Shown: positions 34,159 to 43,364 of the stretch, one piece after another | Numbering within the stretch: the stretch's first letter is position 1 | Layout of the letters: every line of letters starts with the position of its first letter | NCBI GenBank assembly: GCA_023431185.1 | Contig: JAEYXS010000079.1 | Coordinates: 9,572-73,571 of the forward strand | DNA from: Verrucomicrobiota bacterium | Lineage (GTDB): Bacteria > Verrucomicrobiota > Verrucomicrobiia > Limisphaerales > JAEYXS01 | DNA: 64,000 nucleotides | Reading direction: 5' to 3' | Position numbers and translations under genes: made by a program | The notes under the pieces: generated by a model | Database searches by the model: none | Told to the model about the DNA's origin: nothing | The model's input: the letters and a program-made list of their open reading frames with translations, nothing else

Positions 34159-36474
34159 TCAATCCGGGTGTGATTCTTGGATCAGGCGTTTATACGTCTG
34201 GCGGGCGTGCTCGTAATCGGCCAGTGCTTGCGTCATCTCCGGCGGGGCGATGAAGCGTTGTTTTTGCTGCCAGCAATTCTCCAAGCCATCGAGGCACCAT
34301 TCTGCGCTCTTGCGCGAGGGGCGGATGGGCTGGTCACCCACGAGCACAAAAATAGGATTCGTGTGTGAGGATGGAAAGATGCGCAAGGCCACCCAACTGC
34401 TCTTATCCACCTTCACGTCGAAGCTGATGTCCTGCAATGAACCATCCGCCGTGATGTTTTTGCGCGCGACGGCATGGCCATTCACGATCGCCTCCACCGC
34501 CACCTGTCGCGTATCGCCGATGCGGGCACGTTCGATCTGCCAGAAGGGTTTTTGATCCAGCGGCTTGTTTTTCAGTTCGGGATTCGGTGTTTCATTCAAG
34601 CGGGCGGCCACTTTGGCGCTGAGCTTCACTGTACCTGCTTGTGTCAGCTTCAGTTCACTGCCTTTCTCACCCATCACCACATGGTTTGCTTTGAACTCCA
34701 TGAGGTGGCTGTAGCCATCGCTCACATAATTGCGGCCGACGCGGATGGCTTCACACCAGGCGTCGTAATCCAGCCGGCCATCCAGCTTCACATAAGAGCG
34801 GCCCAAGCCCACGCGCTCACCGTAAATGCAGGGGAAATCCGTCTCCCCGCTGATGCGCGTGCGGTAGCCGACATTCAACGTGTGATACCAGATGTTCAGC
34901 TCCCAGATGGACGGCGTATCCACCATGGAGAGAAAATCCACCGCCGGGACCAGCTTGCCATCGGGACCGGGCACCTGATGGGTGACGTTCATGATGTATT
35001 CATTCGCCCCGATACCATCGAAGCGCGGACGGTTGTAGTTCGGCAATTCATTCCCCGGCACTTGCAGACCCCAGCCCGTATGCGCAGGCCCGACGAGTGC
35101 GCCCTGTTTCTTCGCCCAGCGCAGCGTGTTGAGGCAGAGCGTGGGCCAGTGCGTTGAAGAATTGCCGCCGGGATACATCTGGTCTTTCAGACGCAGCAGA
35201 CAAAGATGCCCGGAACGATGCGAGCCGAAGCCGGACACCTCGATGTCGTAGCGCAGGAGATAGGGATAGGTGGAAACCTTGTCCACGTCGCCCGTGAAAA
35301 ATTGTTTTTGATAATCGAAGCACGGCCCCCATGTCAGATTGGCCCCTACTTTTAGGTCTTCACCGAGGCAATGCCGCAGCATATCAGGTGCATGCACACC
35401 TTCTGTGGGATTCGTGTAGTGCGCGCAACCAGCGGCATGGATGTGATGATCCCCCGACCACCAACCGCTGAGCGATGGATCGATCCAGCGAGTTGCCTTG
35501 AAGTCCAGTTTCTTGGTTTTCTCCGTTACTTCGACATTATGGGTTTGCGGAATGGATTCCGGTCCGCGCGCAAACAGGATGGTGTATTTACCTGCGGGCA
35601 ATTTGAGGCTTTCACCATCGGCCCGATAGACTTGTGGATGAAAAGCGAAGTCGGGTGCGAGCCGCTTGGCCTGACTGGGATAGACGCGCCCGGCTTGGTC
35701 GCGCACTTCAAAGGCGGCCGTGGTCGGTTTGTTATTCTCATCGCGGACGCCCAGCTTGATCTCATACGCCGGCAGCGCCGTGAAAAGCGTGTCCACTTCG
35801 TTACGGAAACCGAGGTCTTGTGTCCCTTGCCCTACATTGAACGAGATCTTCGCCTCCCGCTTGCCCGCATCACGGCTGTATAGCTGGATGAGGCGATACT
35901 CCACCTCCAACCCGCTCAAGGTCGGCGTGAGCGGTTGGCGGTCGAACATCTGCAGGTCCAGCCAGCGCGCTTCTTGAGCGGGCTGGGTGAAGTCGCGCGC
36001 TTTGCCTTTGGCCGCCCGATCAGAAGGGGTGTTGGCTGAGCCGGAATGAAACAAGGATTCCGCGTTCGGACTGAGGCCAACCAATGCCGCGGTGGTGCCC
36101 GCTTCATTATGCACTTTCACCAGAAACTGCCGCCAGCCTTGCTCCACCAGCTCCGGTTTGGCCGGACCGGCAGCCACTTTCACACGCATCTCAGGATTGA
36201 TATGCACCACATAGAGGACGTGCTTATCCAGCACCTGTTGCAACTGACGGACCGCAACCACCGCATCGGTCTCGTTGATGGCCGCATCGATGGCGGCACG
36301 ATCCGTTGCGGGCAAGGGTGACCCAAGATATTCCGTGGCGCTGAGCAAACGCCGCACCTGGGCGGTCAATGGCTGCCGTTCAACCCCGGTGATGACCGGC
36401 GGTTCAGCAGCGAAAGCCGAGTTGATACTGAATAACAACACCGTCAGACCAAGGCACAGGCGTGACGCGTTCAT
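34159..36474 (-). CDS. CehA/McbA family metallohydrolase, secreted
   Basis: A 771-residue protein. The start at 36474 opens a signal peptide (MNASRLCLGLTVLLFSINSAFA); an in-frame start at 36621 would add 49 residues overlapping the glucosidase stop region. The N-terminal half is beta-rich (carbohydrate-binding-like, residues about 90-390). The C-terminal part is a PHP-type metal-dependent hydrolase with SGDHHIHAAGC, GPAHTGWG and SGETDFPCIYGERVGLGRSYV blocks of the CehA/McbA family. The natural substrate is unknown. It is co-directional with the PQQ propeller gene. Confidence 0.85.
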   Translation of the reverse strand: MNASRLCLGLTVLLFSINSAFAAEPPVITGVERQPLTAQVRRLLSATEYLGSPLPATDRAAIDAAINETDAVVAVRQLQQVLDKHVLYVVHINPEMRVKVAAGPAKPELVEQGWRQFLVKVHNEAGTTAALVGLSPNAESLFHSGSANTPSDRAAKGKARDFTQPAQEARWLDLQMFDRQPLTPTLSGLEVEYRLIQLYSRDAGKREAKISFNVGQGTQDLGFRNEVDTLFTALPAYEIKLGVRDENNKPTTAAFEVRDQAGRVYPSQAKRLAPDFAFHPQVYRADGESLKLPAGKYTILFARGPESIPQTHNVEVTEKTKKLDFKATRWIDPSLSGWWSGDHHIHAAGCAHYTNPTEGVHAPDMLRHCLGEDLKVGANLTWGPCFDYQKQFFTGDVDKVSTYPYLLRYDIEVSGFGSHRSGHLCLLRLKDQMYPGGNSSTHWPTLCLNTLRWAKKQGALVGPAHTGWGLQVPGNELPNYNRPRFDGIGANEYIMNVTHQVPGPDGKLVPAVDFLSMVDTPSIWELNIWYHTLNVGYRTRISGETDFPCIYGERVGLGRSYVKLDGRLDYDAWCEAIRVGRNYVSDGYSHLMEFKANHVVMGEKGSELKLTQAGTVKLSAKVAARLNETPNPELKNKPLDQKPFWQIERARIGDTRQVAVEAIVNGHAVARKNITADGSLQDISFDVKVDKSSWVALRIFPSSHTNPIFVLVGDQPIRPSRKSAEWCLDGLENCWQQKQRFIAPPEMTQALADYEHARQTYKRLIQESHPD

Positions 36475-36608
36475 AGGCAGTCTTCCAGAATAAAGGGCGA
36501 TAGCTGGAGAATAGCACAATCCCCGTGAGTGAACAGGTGAAATTGAAACCCTGTCATACGTGAAAGCATGACAGGTTAAGCCAATCAGCAGACCATCCTG
36601 AAAACGAA

Positions 36609-39320
36609 CTACTCCGGCCACTGCTTCAGGCCGTCACGCGCATAATCTTCGATGTGACGGATGCTCAAGGCCGTCCAGCCCGTCTGATGACTGGCTCCAA
36701 GACCCTGCCCCGTTTCGGCATGGAAATACTCGTGGAAGAGCACGAGTTTTTTCCAATGCGGATCGGTGTTGAAGAAGGGATGCCCGTTATGACAAGGCCG
36801 CTCGCCCTTTTTATCCTTTAAGAAAATGGACGCCAGCCGGCGGTCGATCTCATCGGCCACTTGTTGCAGATTCAGCCTTTGTCCTGAGCCTACCGGGCAC
36901 TCGACCAGCAGGTCATTGCCGTAGAAATGATGGTAGCGCTCCAACGCTTCCGTGAGCAGATAGTTCACCGGGAACCAGATCGGCCCGCGCCAGTTCGAGT
37001 TGCCGCCGAAGAGCCATGAGTTCGATTCACCCGGCAGATAATCCACGCGATACTCATCTCCGTTCACTTGCAGGATGAAGGGTGAGTCCTCGTGGAATTT
37101 CGACATCGAACGAATGCCGTAGTTCGACAAAAACTCCGTCTCATCCAGCAGATAACGCAAAACGCGCTCCAACTGGTCACGCGAAGGGATGGCCAGCAAA
37201 CGAAGTTTCTCACCGTAATCGCACGAACTGATATGTCGCGCGAGGTCTTTGCGGTTCTCCATGAACCAGGTGAACCGCTTGTAGAAGCCGGGCAGTTGCC
37301 GGATCTTTTCCTCTTCCAACACTTCGACCGCGATCAGGGGCAGCAGCCCCACCAGCGAGCGCGTCTTCAACGGAATGACCGAGGAATCCGTATGGATGCG
37401 GTCATAGTAAAAGCCGTCTTCCTCATCCCACAGACCGCTGCCGCCCAAGGTGTTCATGGAATCGGCGATCTGCACGAAGTGCTCGAAGAACTTCGACGCC
37501 ATATCGGAGTAGGCAGGCCGGATCTTGTCGCCGTCCTTCGCCAGTTCCAGCGCCATCGCGAGCATGGTGGTGCAATAGAACGCCATCCACGCCGTCCCAT
37601 CCGCTTGTTGTAACGTGCCGCCGGTTGGCAATGGCCGTGAACGATCGAACACACCGATGTTGTCCAATCCAAGAAAGCCGCCGGAGAAGAGGTTCTTGCC
37701 CGTGGCGTCCTTGCGGTTCACCCACCAGGTGAAGTTCAGCAGCAGCTTCTGGAAGGCGCTTTCCAGGAAATCACGGTCCCGTTCGCCCTCTTTGGCCGAG
37801 ATCTTGTAGACACGCCAGACTGCCCAGGCATGCACCGGCGGGTTCACATCACCCATCGCGAATTCATAGGCAGGTATCTGCCCGTTCGGGTGCATGTACC
37901 ACTCGCGCAGTAACAGAAGGAGCTGGCCTTTGGCGAACTCCGGGTCCACCCGCGCAAAGGGGATCATGTGGAAGGCCAGATCCCAAGCGGCAAACCATGG
38001 ATACTCCCACTTGTCCGGCATGGAGAGCACATCACGACTGTAAAGGTGCGGCCAGTCATGATTCCGCCCCAGGAGACGGCTCTCCGGCGGTTTGGCCACA
38101 TCCGCATCGCCCTTCAACCAGTCTTCCACCACGTAATGATAGAATTGCTTGGTCCACAAAAGACCGGCGTAAGCCTGACGGACGACGCTGCACTCGCTCT
38201 CGTCCAGTTCGGTTACCTTGATGGAATTGTAGAACTCGTCCGCCTCCGCCAGACGCTTCTCGAAAATCTCCCCAAATGCCGGGCCAAAAGCCTGCTTCGG
38301 CGCCTCCGCCTCCGAGTAAAGACGCAGCCGGATGACGCGCGAACCGCCTGGCTCGATCTCGAACTGGCAATGCGGTGCTGCCTTCGTGCCGCGCAGCTTC
38401 GGATTCACCGCCTCCTTTTTGCCGCTGATGACGTAGTCGTGAAACGCATCCTTCACGTACTTGGAGGCATTCGGCGTATTGAAAAGCTTAGTGAAATTCG
38501 TCTCGTTATCCGTGAAGAGGAACGGCGCTTTTTGCCCGTCAGCCGCCGCTTCAAATTCCAGATAATAGCGGTGCAAGGACTCATGGTGCAACGCGAGCTT
38601 GTGCGGTGTCACCTGCTCGATGCGTGGCCGCATGGAGCAGCCCTCATGCGTGCAACCCCAGATCCAGGTATTGCGGAACCAGAGCGTCGGCAGCACATGG
38701 ATGGGTGCCTTCTCTGGACCACGATTGTGCACCGTGATCTGGATCAGGATGTCGTTCGGTCCGCCCTTCGCATACTCTACGAAAACATCGAAGTAACGGC
38801 TCTCATCAAACGCACCCGTGTCTTCCAGCTCATACTCGGGCGCTTCTTTCCCTCGGATTTGATTTTCCTCCACCAGTTTCGCGTAGGGATATTCCGACTG
38901 CGGATACTTGTAGAGCGCCTTGAGGTAGGAATGGGTCGGTGTCGAATCGAGGTAAAAATAGACCTCTTTGACATCCTCACCGTGATTGCCTTGCGGCCCC
39001 GTCAGGCCGAACAGACGTTCCTTGAGGATCGGATCCTTGCCATTCCACAGAGCGAGCGCGAAGCACAGGCGCCCCTCACGATCCGTGATGCCCATGAGAC
39101 CGTCTTCACCCCAACGATACGCCCGGCTGCGGGCATGATCGTGCGGAAAGTAATCCCAGCAGGTGCCATAGGGAGAATAATCTTCGCGGACCGTGGCCCA
39201 TTGCCGCTCGGAGAGGTAGGGCCCCCAGCGTTTCCAGTTGCTAGCCCGCTTGGCATCCTCTTGCAGCCGCTGCCACTCCGCCCCGCTGCGCCGTTGGATG
39301 ATTTTAGTATCGCCCGACAT
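36609..39320 (-). CDS. MGH1-like glycoside hydrolase/glucosidase (GH63-type)
   Basis: A 903-residue cytoplasmic protein without a signal peptide. It matches the large MGH1/GH63-like glucosidase group: ERQWATVREDYSPYGTCWDYFPHDHARSRAYRWGEDG at the N-terminus (landmark residues W-x-x-F-P-H-D), WEYPWFAAWDLAFH, FSGGFLGLDNIGVFDRS, NWRGPIWFPVNYLL and C-terminal HEYFHAETGQGLGASHQTGWTA. The (alpha/alpha)6 catalytic barrel is C-terminal. It likely removes glucose or mannose units from imported oligosaccharides. No obvious terminator separates it from the CehA-type gene 134 bp downstream. Confidence 0.88.
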   Translation of the reverse strand: MSGDTKIIQRRSGAEWQRLQEDAKRASNWKRWGPYLSERQWATVREDYSPYGTCWDYFPHDHARSRAYRWGEDGLMGITDREGRLCFALALWNGKDPILKERLFGLTGPQGNHGEDVKEVYFYLDSTPTHSYLKALYKYPQSEYPYAKLVEENQIRGKEAPEYELEDTGAFDESRYFDVFVEYAKGGPNDILIQITVHNRGPEKAPIHVLPTLWFRNTWIWGCTHEGCSMRPRIEQVTPHKLALHHESLHRYYLEFEAAADGQKAPFLFTDNETNFTKLFNTPNASKYVKDAFHDYVISGKKEAVNPKLRGTKAAPHCQFEIEPGGSRVIRLRLYSEAEAPKQAFGPAFGEIFEKRLAEADEFYNSIKVTELDESECSVVRQAYAGLLWTKQFYHYVVEDWLKGDADVAKPPESRLLGRNHDWPHLYSRDVLSMPDKWEYPWFAAWDLAFHMIPFARVDPEFAKGQLLLLLREWYMHPNGQIPAYEFAMGDVNPPVHAWAVWRVYKISAKEGERDRDFLESAFQKLLLNFTWWVNRKDATGKNLFSGGFLGLDNIGVFDRSRPLPTGGTLQQADGTAWMAFYCTTMLAMALELAKDGDKIRPAYSDMASKFFEHFVQIADSMNTLGGSGLWDEEDGFYYDRIHTDSSVIPLKTRSLVGLLPLIAVEVLEEEKIRQLPGFYKRFTWFMENRKDLARHISSCDYGEKLRLLAIPSRDQLERVLRYLLDETEFLSNYGIRSMSKFHEDSPFILQVNGDEYRVDYLPGESNSWLFGGNSNWRGPIWFPVNYLLTEALERYHHFYGNDLLVECPVGSGQRLNLQQVADEIDRRLASIFLKDKKGERPCHNGHPFFNTDPHWKKLVLFHEYFHAETGQGLGASHQTGWTALSIRHIEDYARDGLKQWPE

Positions 39321-39428
39321 TCCGCGCGGAGCCTACGCCGTAAAAGCCGGTCTGAAAAGCGGCATCGCAACTCTTTTTACGCGAAATACTAATGGATAAA
39401 ACGTGGATCTCTCAAAAAACGGAGGCGA

Positions 39429-40391
39429 TCACACCTTCCAGTTCACCACATTGACCGGCGCACCATCCAGAAATGCTTTCACGTTCGCGACCGCGATCTC
39501 CATCAAACGCGTGCGCGACGCCTTCGTAGCCCAGGCGATATGAGGGGTGACCAGACAGTTCTTGGCCGTCAGCAACGGGTTACCATTCTTGGGCGGTTCG
39601 ATGCTCAACACGTCCAACCCGGCTCCCCCGATCTTCCCCTGATTAAGCGCCTCCGCCAGAGCTGCCTCATCAATCAAGGGCCCGCGCCCCGTGTTCAACA
39701 GGAAAGCGGTTGGTTTCATCCTGGAAAGCCGGTCTTTATCGATCAAATGCTTAGTCTCCGGTGTGAGCGGACAATGCAGGCTGATGACATCACTGAGGTG
39801 AAAAATCGCCTCCAGGCTCACGAACTTGACTCCGTTCTCTTCCGTGCCATTACGGCTGCGGGAATAAGCCACCACCTTCATCCCGAAGCTTTGCGCGATC
39901 TTGGCCACCATCTGACCGATGCGTCCATAACCGATGATGCCAAAGGTCTGACCGGAAATTTCGATCAAAGGTCTGTCCCAATAGCAGAAATCCACGCTGC
40001 TTTGCCAGCGGCCATCTCGTGTGGTTTGGGCATGATGGCCGACATGAAAGGTAAGCTCCATGAGCAGAGCGAACGTCAACTGCGCCACGGAAGGCGTGCT
40101 GTAATCCGGGATGTTCGCCACCCGGATGCGGCGTTCATAAGCCGTCTCCACATCCACGACATTGTACCCCGTCGCCAATACACCGATGTACCTGAGCAGG
40201 GGCAACTGCTCGATGGCCTCGTGGCTGATGGGGCATTTGTTGGTGAGCACGATGGAGGCATTCATCGCCCGTTCCACGACTTGCTCAACCGGCGTGCGGT
40301 CATACACCGTCACGTCTCCCAGTTTCTTTAGTGCATCCCAGTTGAGATCCCCCGGATTCAACGTATACCCGTCCAACACGACGATATTCAT
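39429..40391 (-). CDS. D-2-hydroxyacid dehydrogenase, hydroxypyruvate/glycerate type
   Basis: A 320-residue enzyme. The nucleotide loop GYGRIG is at 154-159 and the catalytic triad Arg236 (NTGRGPLID), Glu265 (SIEPP) and His284 (TPHIAWAT) is present. The start MNIVVLDGYTLNPGDLNWDAL is typical of bacterial glycerate/hydroxypyruvate reductases. After the second beta strand it reads VVAYSRSR, without the Asp that favours NAD, so NADP(H) use is more likely. The neighbour at 40410 is a second dehydrogenase with that Asp. The pair probably handles glyoxylate, hydroxypyruvate or sugar acids. Confidence 0.88.
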   Translation of the reverse strand: MNIVVLDGYTLNPGDLNWDALKKLGDVTVYDRTPVEQVVERAMNASIVLTNKCPISHEAIEQLPLLRYIGVLATGYNVVDVETAYERRIRVANIPDYSTPSVAQLTFALLMELTFHVGHHAQTTRDGRWQSSVDFCYWDRPLIEISGQTFGIIGYGRIGQMVAKIAQSFGMKVVAYSRSRNGTEENGVKFVSLEAIFHLSDVISLHCPLTPETKHLIDKDRLSRMKPTAFLLNTGRGPLIDEAALAEALNQGKIGGAGLDVLSIEPPKNGNPLLTAKNCLVTPHIAWATKASRTRLMEIAVANVKAFLDGAPVNVVNWKV

Positions 40392-40409
40392 AGAAAAAAT
40401 CTGTCCCCC

Positions 40410-41411
40410 TTAGCTCAATTTTACCCGCAAAGCTGCTGAACCCAGCACGTCCTTGTTCACTACAAATTTAGGCGTCACCCCGGCTTGCGCATCCAAGACC
40501 GCCTGCGCTGCCGCCTGGCAAACGGAACGCCCTGTATCGCGACCGAACGAAGCCTGATGCGGCGTCATCAAAAGCCGGGGCGCTTTTCTCAACGGGTGGT
40601 CCGCAGGCAACGGCTCGACACAAAAAGCATCCAATGCCGCCCCGCCTATCTTGCCCAGGTGCAAGGTCTCGGCCAGCGCCGCCTCATCCACCAAAGCTCC
40701 GCGCGCGGTGTTGATGAAAAATGCGGAGGATTTCATGCGCTGCAACTGTTCGCGCCCGATCATGCCGCGATTTTCCGGAGTCAACGCCGCGTGCAGACAA
40801 ACGTAATCACTCTGTTCTAGGAGGTCGTTCAGGGAAACAAACTTGGCCGCGGGTGTCACTGGACCTTTGGGCGGAAAAAGGTCGTGCGCCAGGATGCGCA
40901 TGTTGAAACCCGTCGCGCGTTTGGCCACGGCCCGGCCGATGCGCCCGTAGCCGATGATGCCCAGCGTTTTGCCGTTCACATCCTCGCCCCATTGCGGTGC
41001 CCATGCGCCTTGTCGCATAGTGTGATGGCCCTCCCCCACGCCACGCGCTGCCGCGAGCAGGAGGGAGAAAGTATAATCCGCCACAGCTTCATCCAACAGG
41101 CCCGGAGTATTGGTGACCAAGATGCCCAGACGGGTGGCGGTCGAGAAGTCCACCGAGTCATATCCGACCCCCCAACGGGAGATGAGTTTCAGATTCTGTG
41201 CGGCAGAGGACTCGAGCACAGTCGCATCAAACTTATCCACCCCGGCGATGACTGCGTCTGCACCGGAGATGTGTTTGAGCAGGTCTTCCCTGGGAAAAGG
41301 ACCGGTCGGTGGCGCAAGCGTCACCGGGCAACCGGCCGCTCGCAATTTTGCCACCGTGGACTCGCCCACGATGTTGATTGCCGGAGCCGTAGAAACAACC
41401 GTCCATGACAT
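40410..41411 (-). CDS. D-2-hydroxyacid dehydrogenase, phosphoglycerate-dehydrogenase-like
   Basis: A 333-residue paralogue 18 bp upstream of the previous gene on the same strand. Nucleotide loop GYGRIG 154-159; Asp177 in ILAHDLFPP predicts NAD; triad Arg237, Glu266, His285 (TPHQASFG). SRWGVGYDSVD near 78-88 is the usual PGDH-like substrate loop. No ACT domain, so it is not a full-length SerA. It likely oxidises a sugar-derived 2-hydroxyacid. Confidence 0.88.
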   Translation of the reverse strand: MSWTVVSTAPAINIVGESTVAKLRAAGCPVTLAPPTGPFPREDLLKHISGADAVIAGVDKFDATVLESSAAQNLKLISRWGVGYDSVDFSTATRLGILVTNTPGLLDEAVADYTFSLLLAAARGVGEGHHTMRQGAWAPQWGEDVNGKTLGIIGYGRIGRAVAKRATGFNMRILAHDLFPPKGPVTPAAKFVSLNDLLEQSDYVCLHAALTPENRGMIGREQLQRMKSSAFFINTARGALVDEAALAETLHLGKIGGAALDAFCVEPLPADHPLRKAPRLLMTPHQASFGRDTGRSVCQAAAQAVLDAQAGVTPKFVVNKDVLGSAALRVKLS

Positions 41412-41497
41412 GGGCGAAGTGTAACCGTCCTGAAATGGCGGACAAGAAAAGAGAGGCCCAAGGTGTGATTTCTACCACCAGCGCTGCACCGACCAAC

Positions 41498-42835
41498 TCA
41501 CTTAGCTGAATCACTTTTCTCTTTCGCATCGCCGACTTTCTCCCGCCACTGGCGCAAGGTCATACCGGGCGTCACTTTGCCGAAGCGATGTTTGGCCATC
41601 CCGATGCGTTGGGAAAGATAGATGCCCGAGTGTCCGCTGAAGAGGTAGGCGACAAAACAAGCCGTCGCCAGATAGACCACGTGGTCGGCTCCGAAAAGTT
41701 CAATCCCCATGATTGTGCAGGCTAGCGGCGTATTGGTCGCCCCGGCAAAGACGGCGACGAACCCCAAGGCGGCGAAGAGATCTGGTGGCACGCCTAACAC
41801 GCCGGAAAGCGCATTGCCCAAGGCCGCGCCGATGAAGAAAAGCGGCGTCACTTCGCCTCCTTTGAAACCGCAAGCCAGGGTGACGACGGTGAACACTATC
41901 TTCCACCACCAGCTCCAAGGGTGGACTTCGCTGGAATGGAAAAAAGAGACGATGGTTATGGCATCGGGATCAGGCGAGGAAACCCCGAGGCCCAGATAAT
42001 CATGTGTCCCGAGCAGCAAAGTCAGCAGTATGACCGCTACCCCACCCACGGCGGGACGTAACAAGGGTGAGTTGATGTGCTGCTTGAACAACGCGTGCAT
42101 GCGATGGGAAAACTCGGCGAAAAATGCGCTGACCAGACCAAACGCCACGGCAGCCAAGGCCACCTTGGCCAGCAGCACCGGGTCCACCTTGAACAGGCCG
42201 ACCGAGTTAAACCCAATTTGATACTGCGTGTGTCCAACACCCCAAGCGTGGCAACTCCAATCCCCGACGACTGCCGCGACAAGACAGGGCAACAAGGCTT
42301 CATACTTGAATTGCCGGATCACCAGCACTTCCATGGCGAAGACTGCACCGGCCAAAGGCGTGCCGAAGACTGCACCAAACCCGGCCGCTATGCCCGCCAT
42401 CAACAGGATGCGTAAATCATCATCTACCAGCTTCAAGTAGCGGGCCCAGGCCCCAGCGATGCTCCCGCCCATCTGCACAGCGGTACCTTCCCTCCCGGCG
42501 GAACCGCCGAACAGATGCGTGACCAAAGTGCCCATCAATACCAACGGAGCCATCCGCGCGGGCACGCCACCACCCGGTTCGTGGATCTGTTCCATGATGA
42601 GATTGTTACCTCCCTCCACCGTCTTGCCCCAGCGGTGATAGATGTAGCCAACCAACACCCCGGCCAGGGGCAGAAGATAAAGCAACCACGGGTGCTCAAA
42701 CCGGATTTGCGTCACCACATCAAGACTCCAGAGAAAGAAGGCTACCGCAGTGCCCGCCATGATCCCCAAGGGAATGGCCATGACCGTAGCCTTGAGGCTG
42801 GGTTTGAAACTCTGGTTTGGACTCGATTCGGGCAT
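41498..42835 (-). CDS. CLC-family fluoride/proton antiporter (CLC-F type)
   Basis: A 445-residue membrane protein of the CLC fold. The gating block GSAGREGTAVQMGG (111-124) carries Glu116. The position that is Ser in chloride CLCs (GSGIP motif) reads GGNNLI (75-80), with Asn at the anion site; this substitution marks the fluoride-exporting CLC-F clade. Other CLC signatures: GFGAVFGTPLAGAVFAMEV and GGEVTPLFFIGAALG. A fluoride riboswitch precedes the gene, which independently supports fluoride export over chloride transport. Fluoride export protects enolase and phosphatases. Confidence 0.9.
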   Translation of the reverse strand: MPESSPNQSFKPSLKATVMAIPLGIMAGTAVAFFLWSLDVVTQIRFEHPWLLYLLPLAGVLVGYIYHRWGKTVEGGNNLIMEQIHEPGGGVPARMAPLVLMGTLVTHLFGGSAGREGTAVQMGGSIAGAWARYLKLVDDDLRILLMAGIAAGFGAVFGTPLAGAVFAMEVLVIRQFKYEALLPCLVAAVVGDWSCHAWGVGHTQYQIGFNSVGLFKVDPVLLAKVALAAVAFGLVSAFFAEFSHRMHALFKQHINSPLLRPAVGGVAVILLTLLLGTHDYLGLGVSSPDPDAITIVSFFHSSEVHPWSWWWKIVFTVVTLACGFKGGEVTPLFFIGAALGNALSGVLGVPPDLFAALGFVAVFAGATNTPLACTIMGIELFGADHVVYLATACFVAYLFSGHSGIYLSQRIGMAKHRFGKVTPGMTLRQWREKVGDAKEKSDSAK

Positions 42836-42852
42836 AATGCTGCTACGTTTTA

Positions 42853-42924
42853 GGTAGGAGTCATCAGCCCTGCAGAGGCAGAGGCGGTTCCCCGAAGACC
42901 GGGCAGGCAGAGTCCATTGCCTGT
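42853..42924 (-). ncRNA. Fluoride riboswitch (crcB motif)
   Basis: On the minus strand, 18 bases before the channel ATG. P2 stem CAGGCA/TGCCTG encloses the conserved ATGG loop; AACCGCC follows; P3 pairs GCC-t-CTGC with GCAG-GGC across CTCT; and the 3' side is GGGCTGATGACTCCTAC, the crcB consensus end. The loop-to-3' pseudoknot (GGACT with ACTCC) has one mismatch in five, and the usual GATGG is AATGG, so it is a slightly divergent member. It should switch the antiporter on when fluoride binds. Confidence 0.88.
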
Positions 42925-42964
42925 GACAGGATTAAGCTCGCCCCTCTTCATCCCGTCAAGCCCC

Positions 42965-43234
42965 TCATTTGGCCGCAGTTTTCTCCAGTTCCTTGATGCG
43001 TGCCTGGGCCGTGGCCAGTTCGCTCTTCAGGTCATAGATTTCCCGGCGTAAAACGCTTTCAGTCTGATACGCCTTTTGCTGCTCGATCCGTACCGCGTTA
43101 TCCCCCTTGCGTTTCTGCACGAATACCTGCATCGCCAGCATCACGAGCAGGAAGAACTGAAATATTTGGATGGCGATCCGCACTTTTGGGTCCTGCGGCA
43201 AACGCACTGGCGCGGCTCTTTCGGGTTGGCTCAT
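42965..43234 (-). CDS. Small membrane protein with coiled-coil tail
   Basis: An 89-residue protein. The start at 43234 (MSQPERAAPVRLPQ) is preferred over one at 43303. One hydrophobic helix (IAIQIFQFFLLVMLAMQVFV, about 20-40) precedes a charged heptad-like coil (about 55-86). The family is unknown. The gene lies upstream of the fluoride riboswitch. Confidence 0.6.
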   Translation of the reverse strand: MSQPERAAPVRLPQDPKVRIAIQIFQFFLLVMLAMQVFVQKRKGDNAVRIEQQKAYQTESVLRREIYDLKSELATAQARIKELEKTAAK

Positions 43235-43364
43235 GGTCTGTATTCGTAAATCCGGGCAGGAAACTACATCGCTTCCAGTAGTCTTGTCTATGGTTGCCAG
43301 CAAGGCCCCCTTCTATGCTATACTTCATAGTCAAAGCCCATAGTTTTAAACCCGTTTTGCCATT

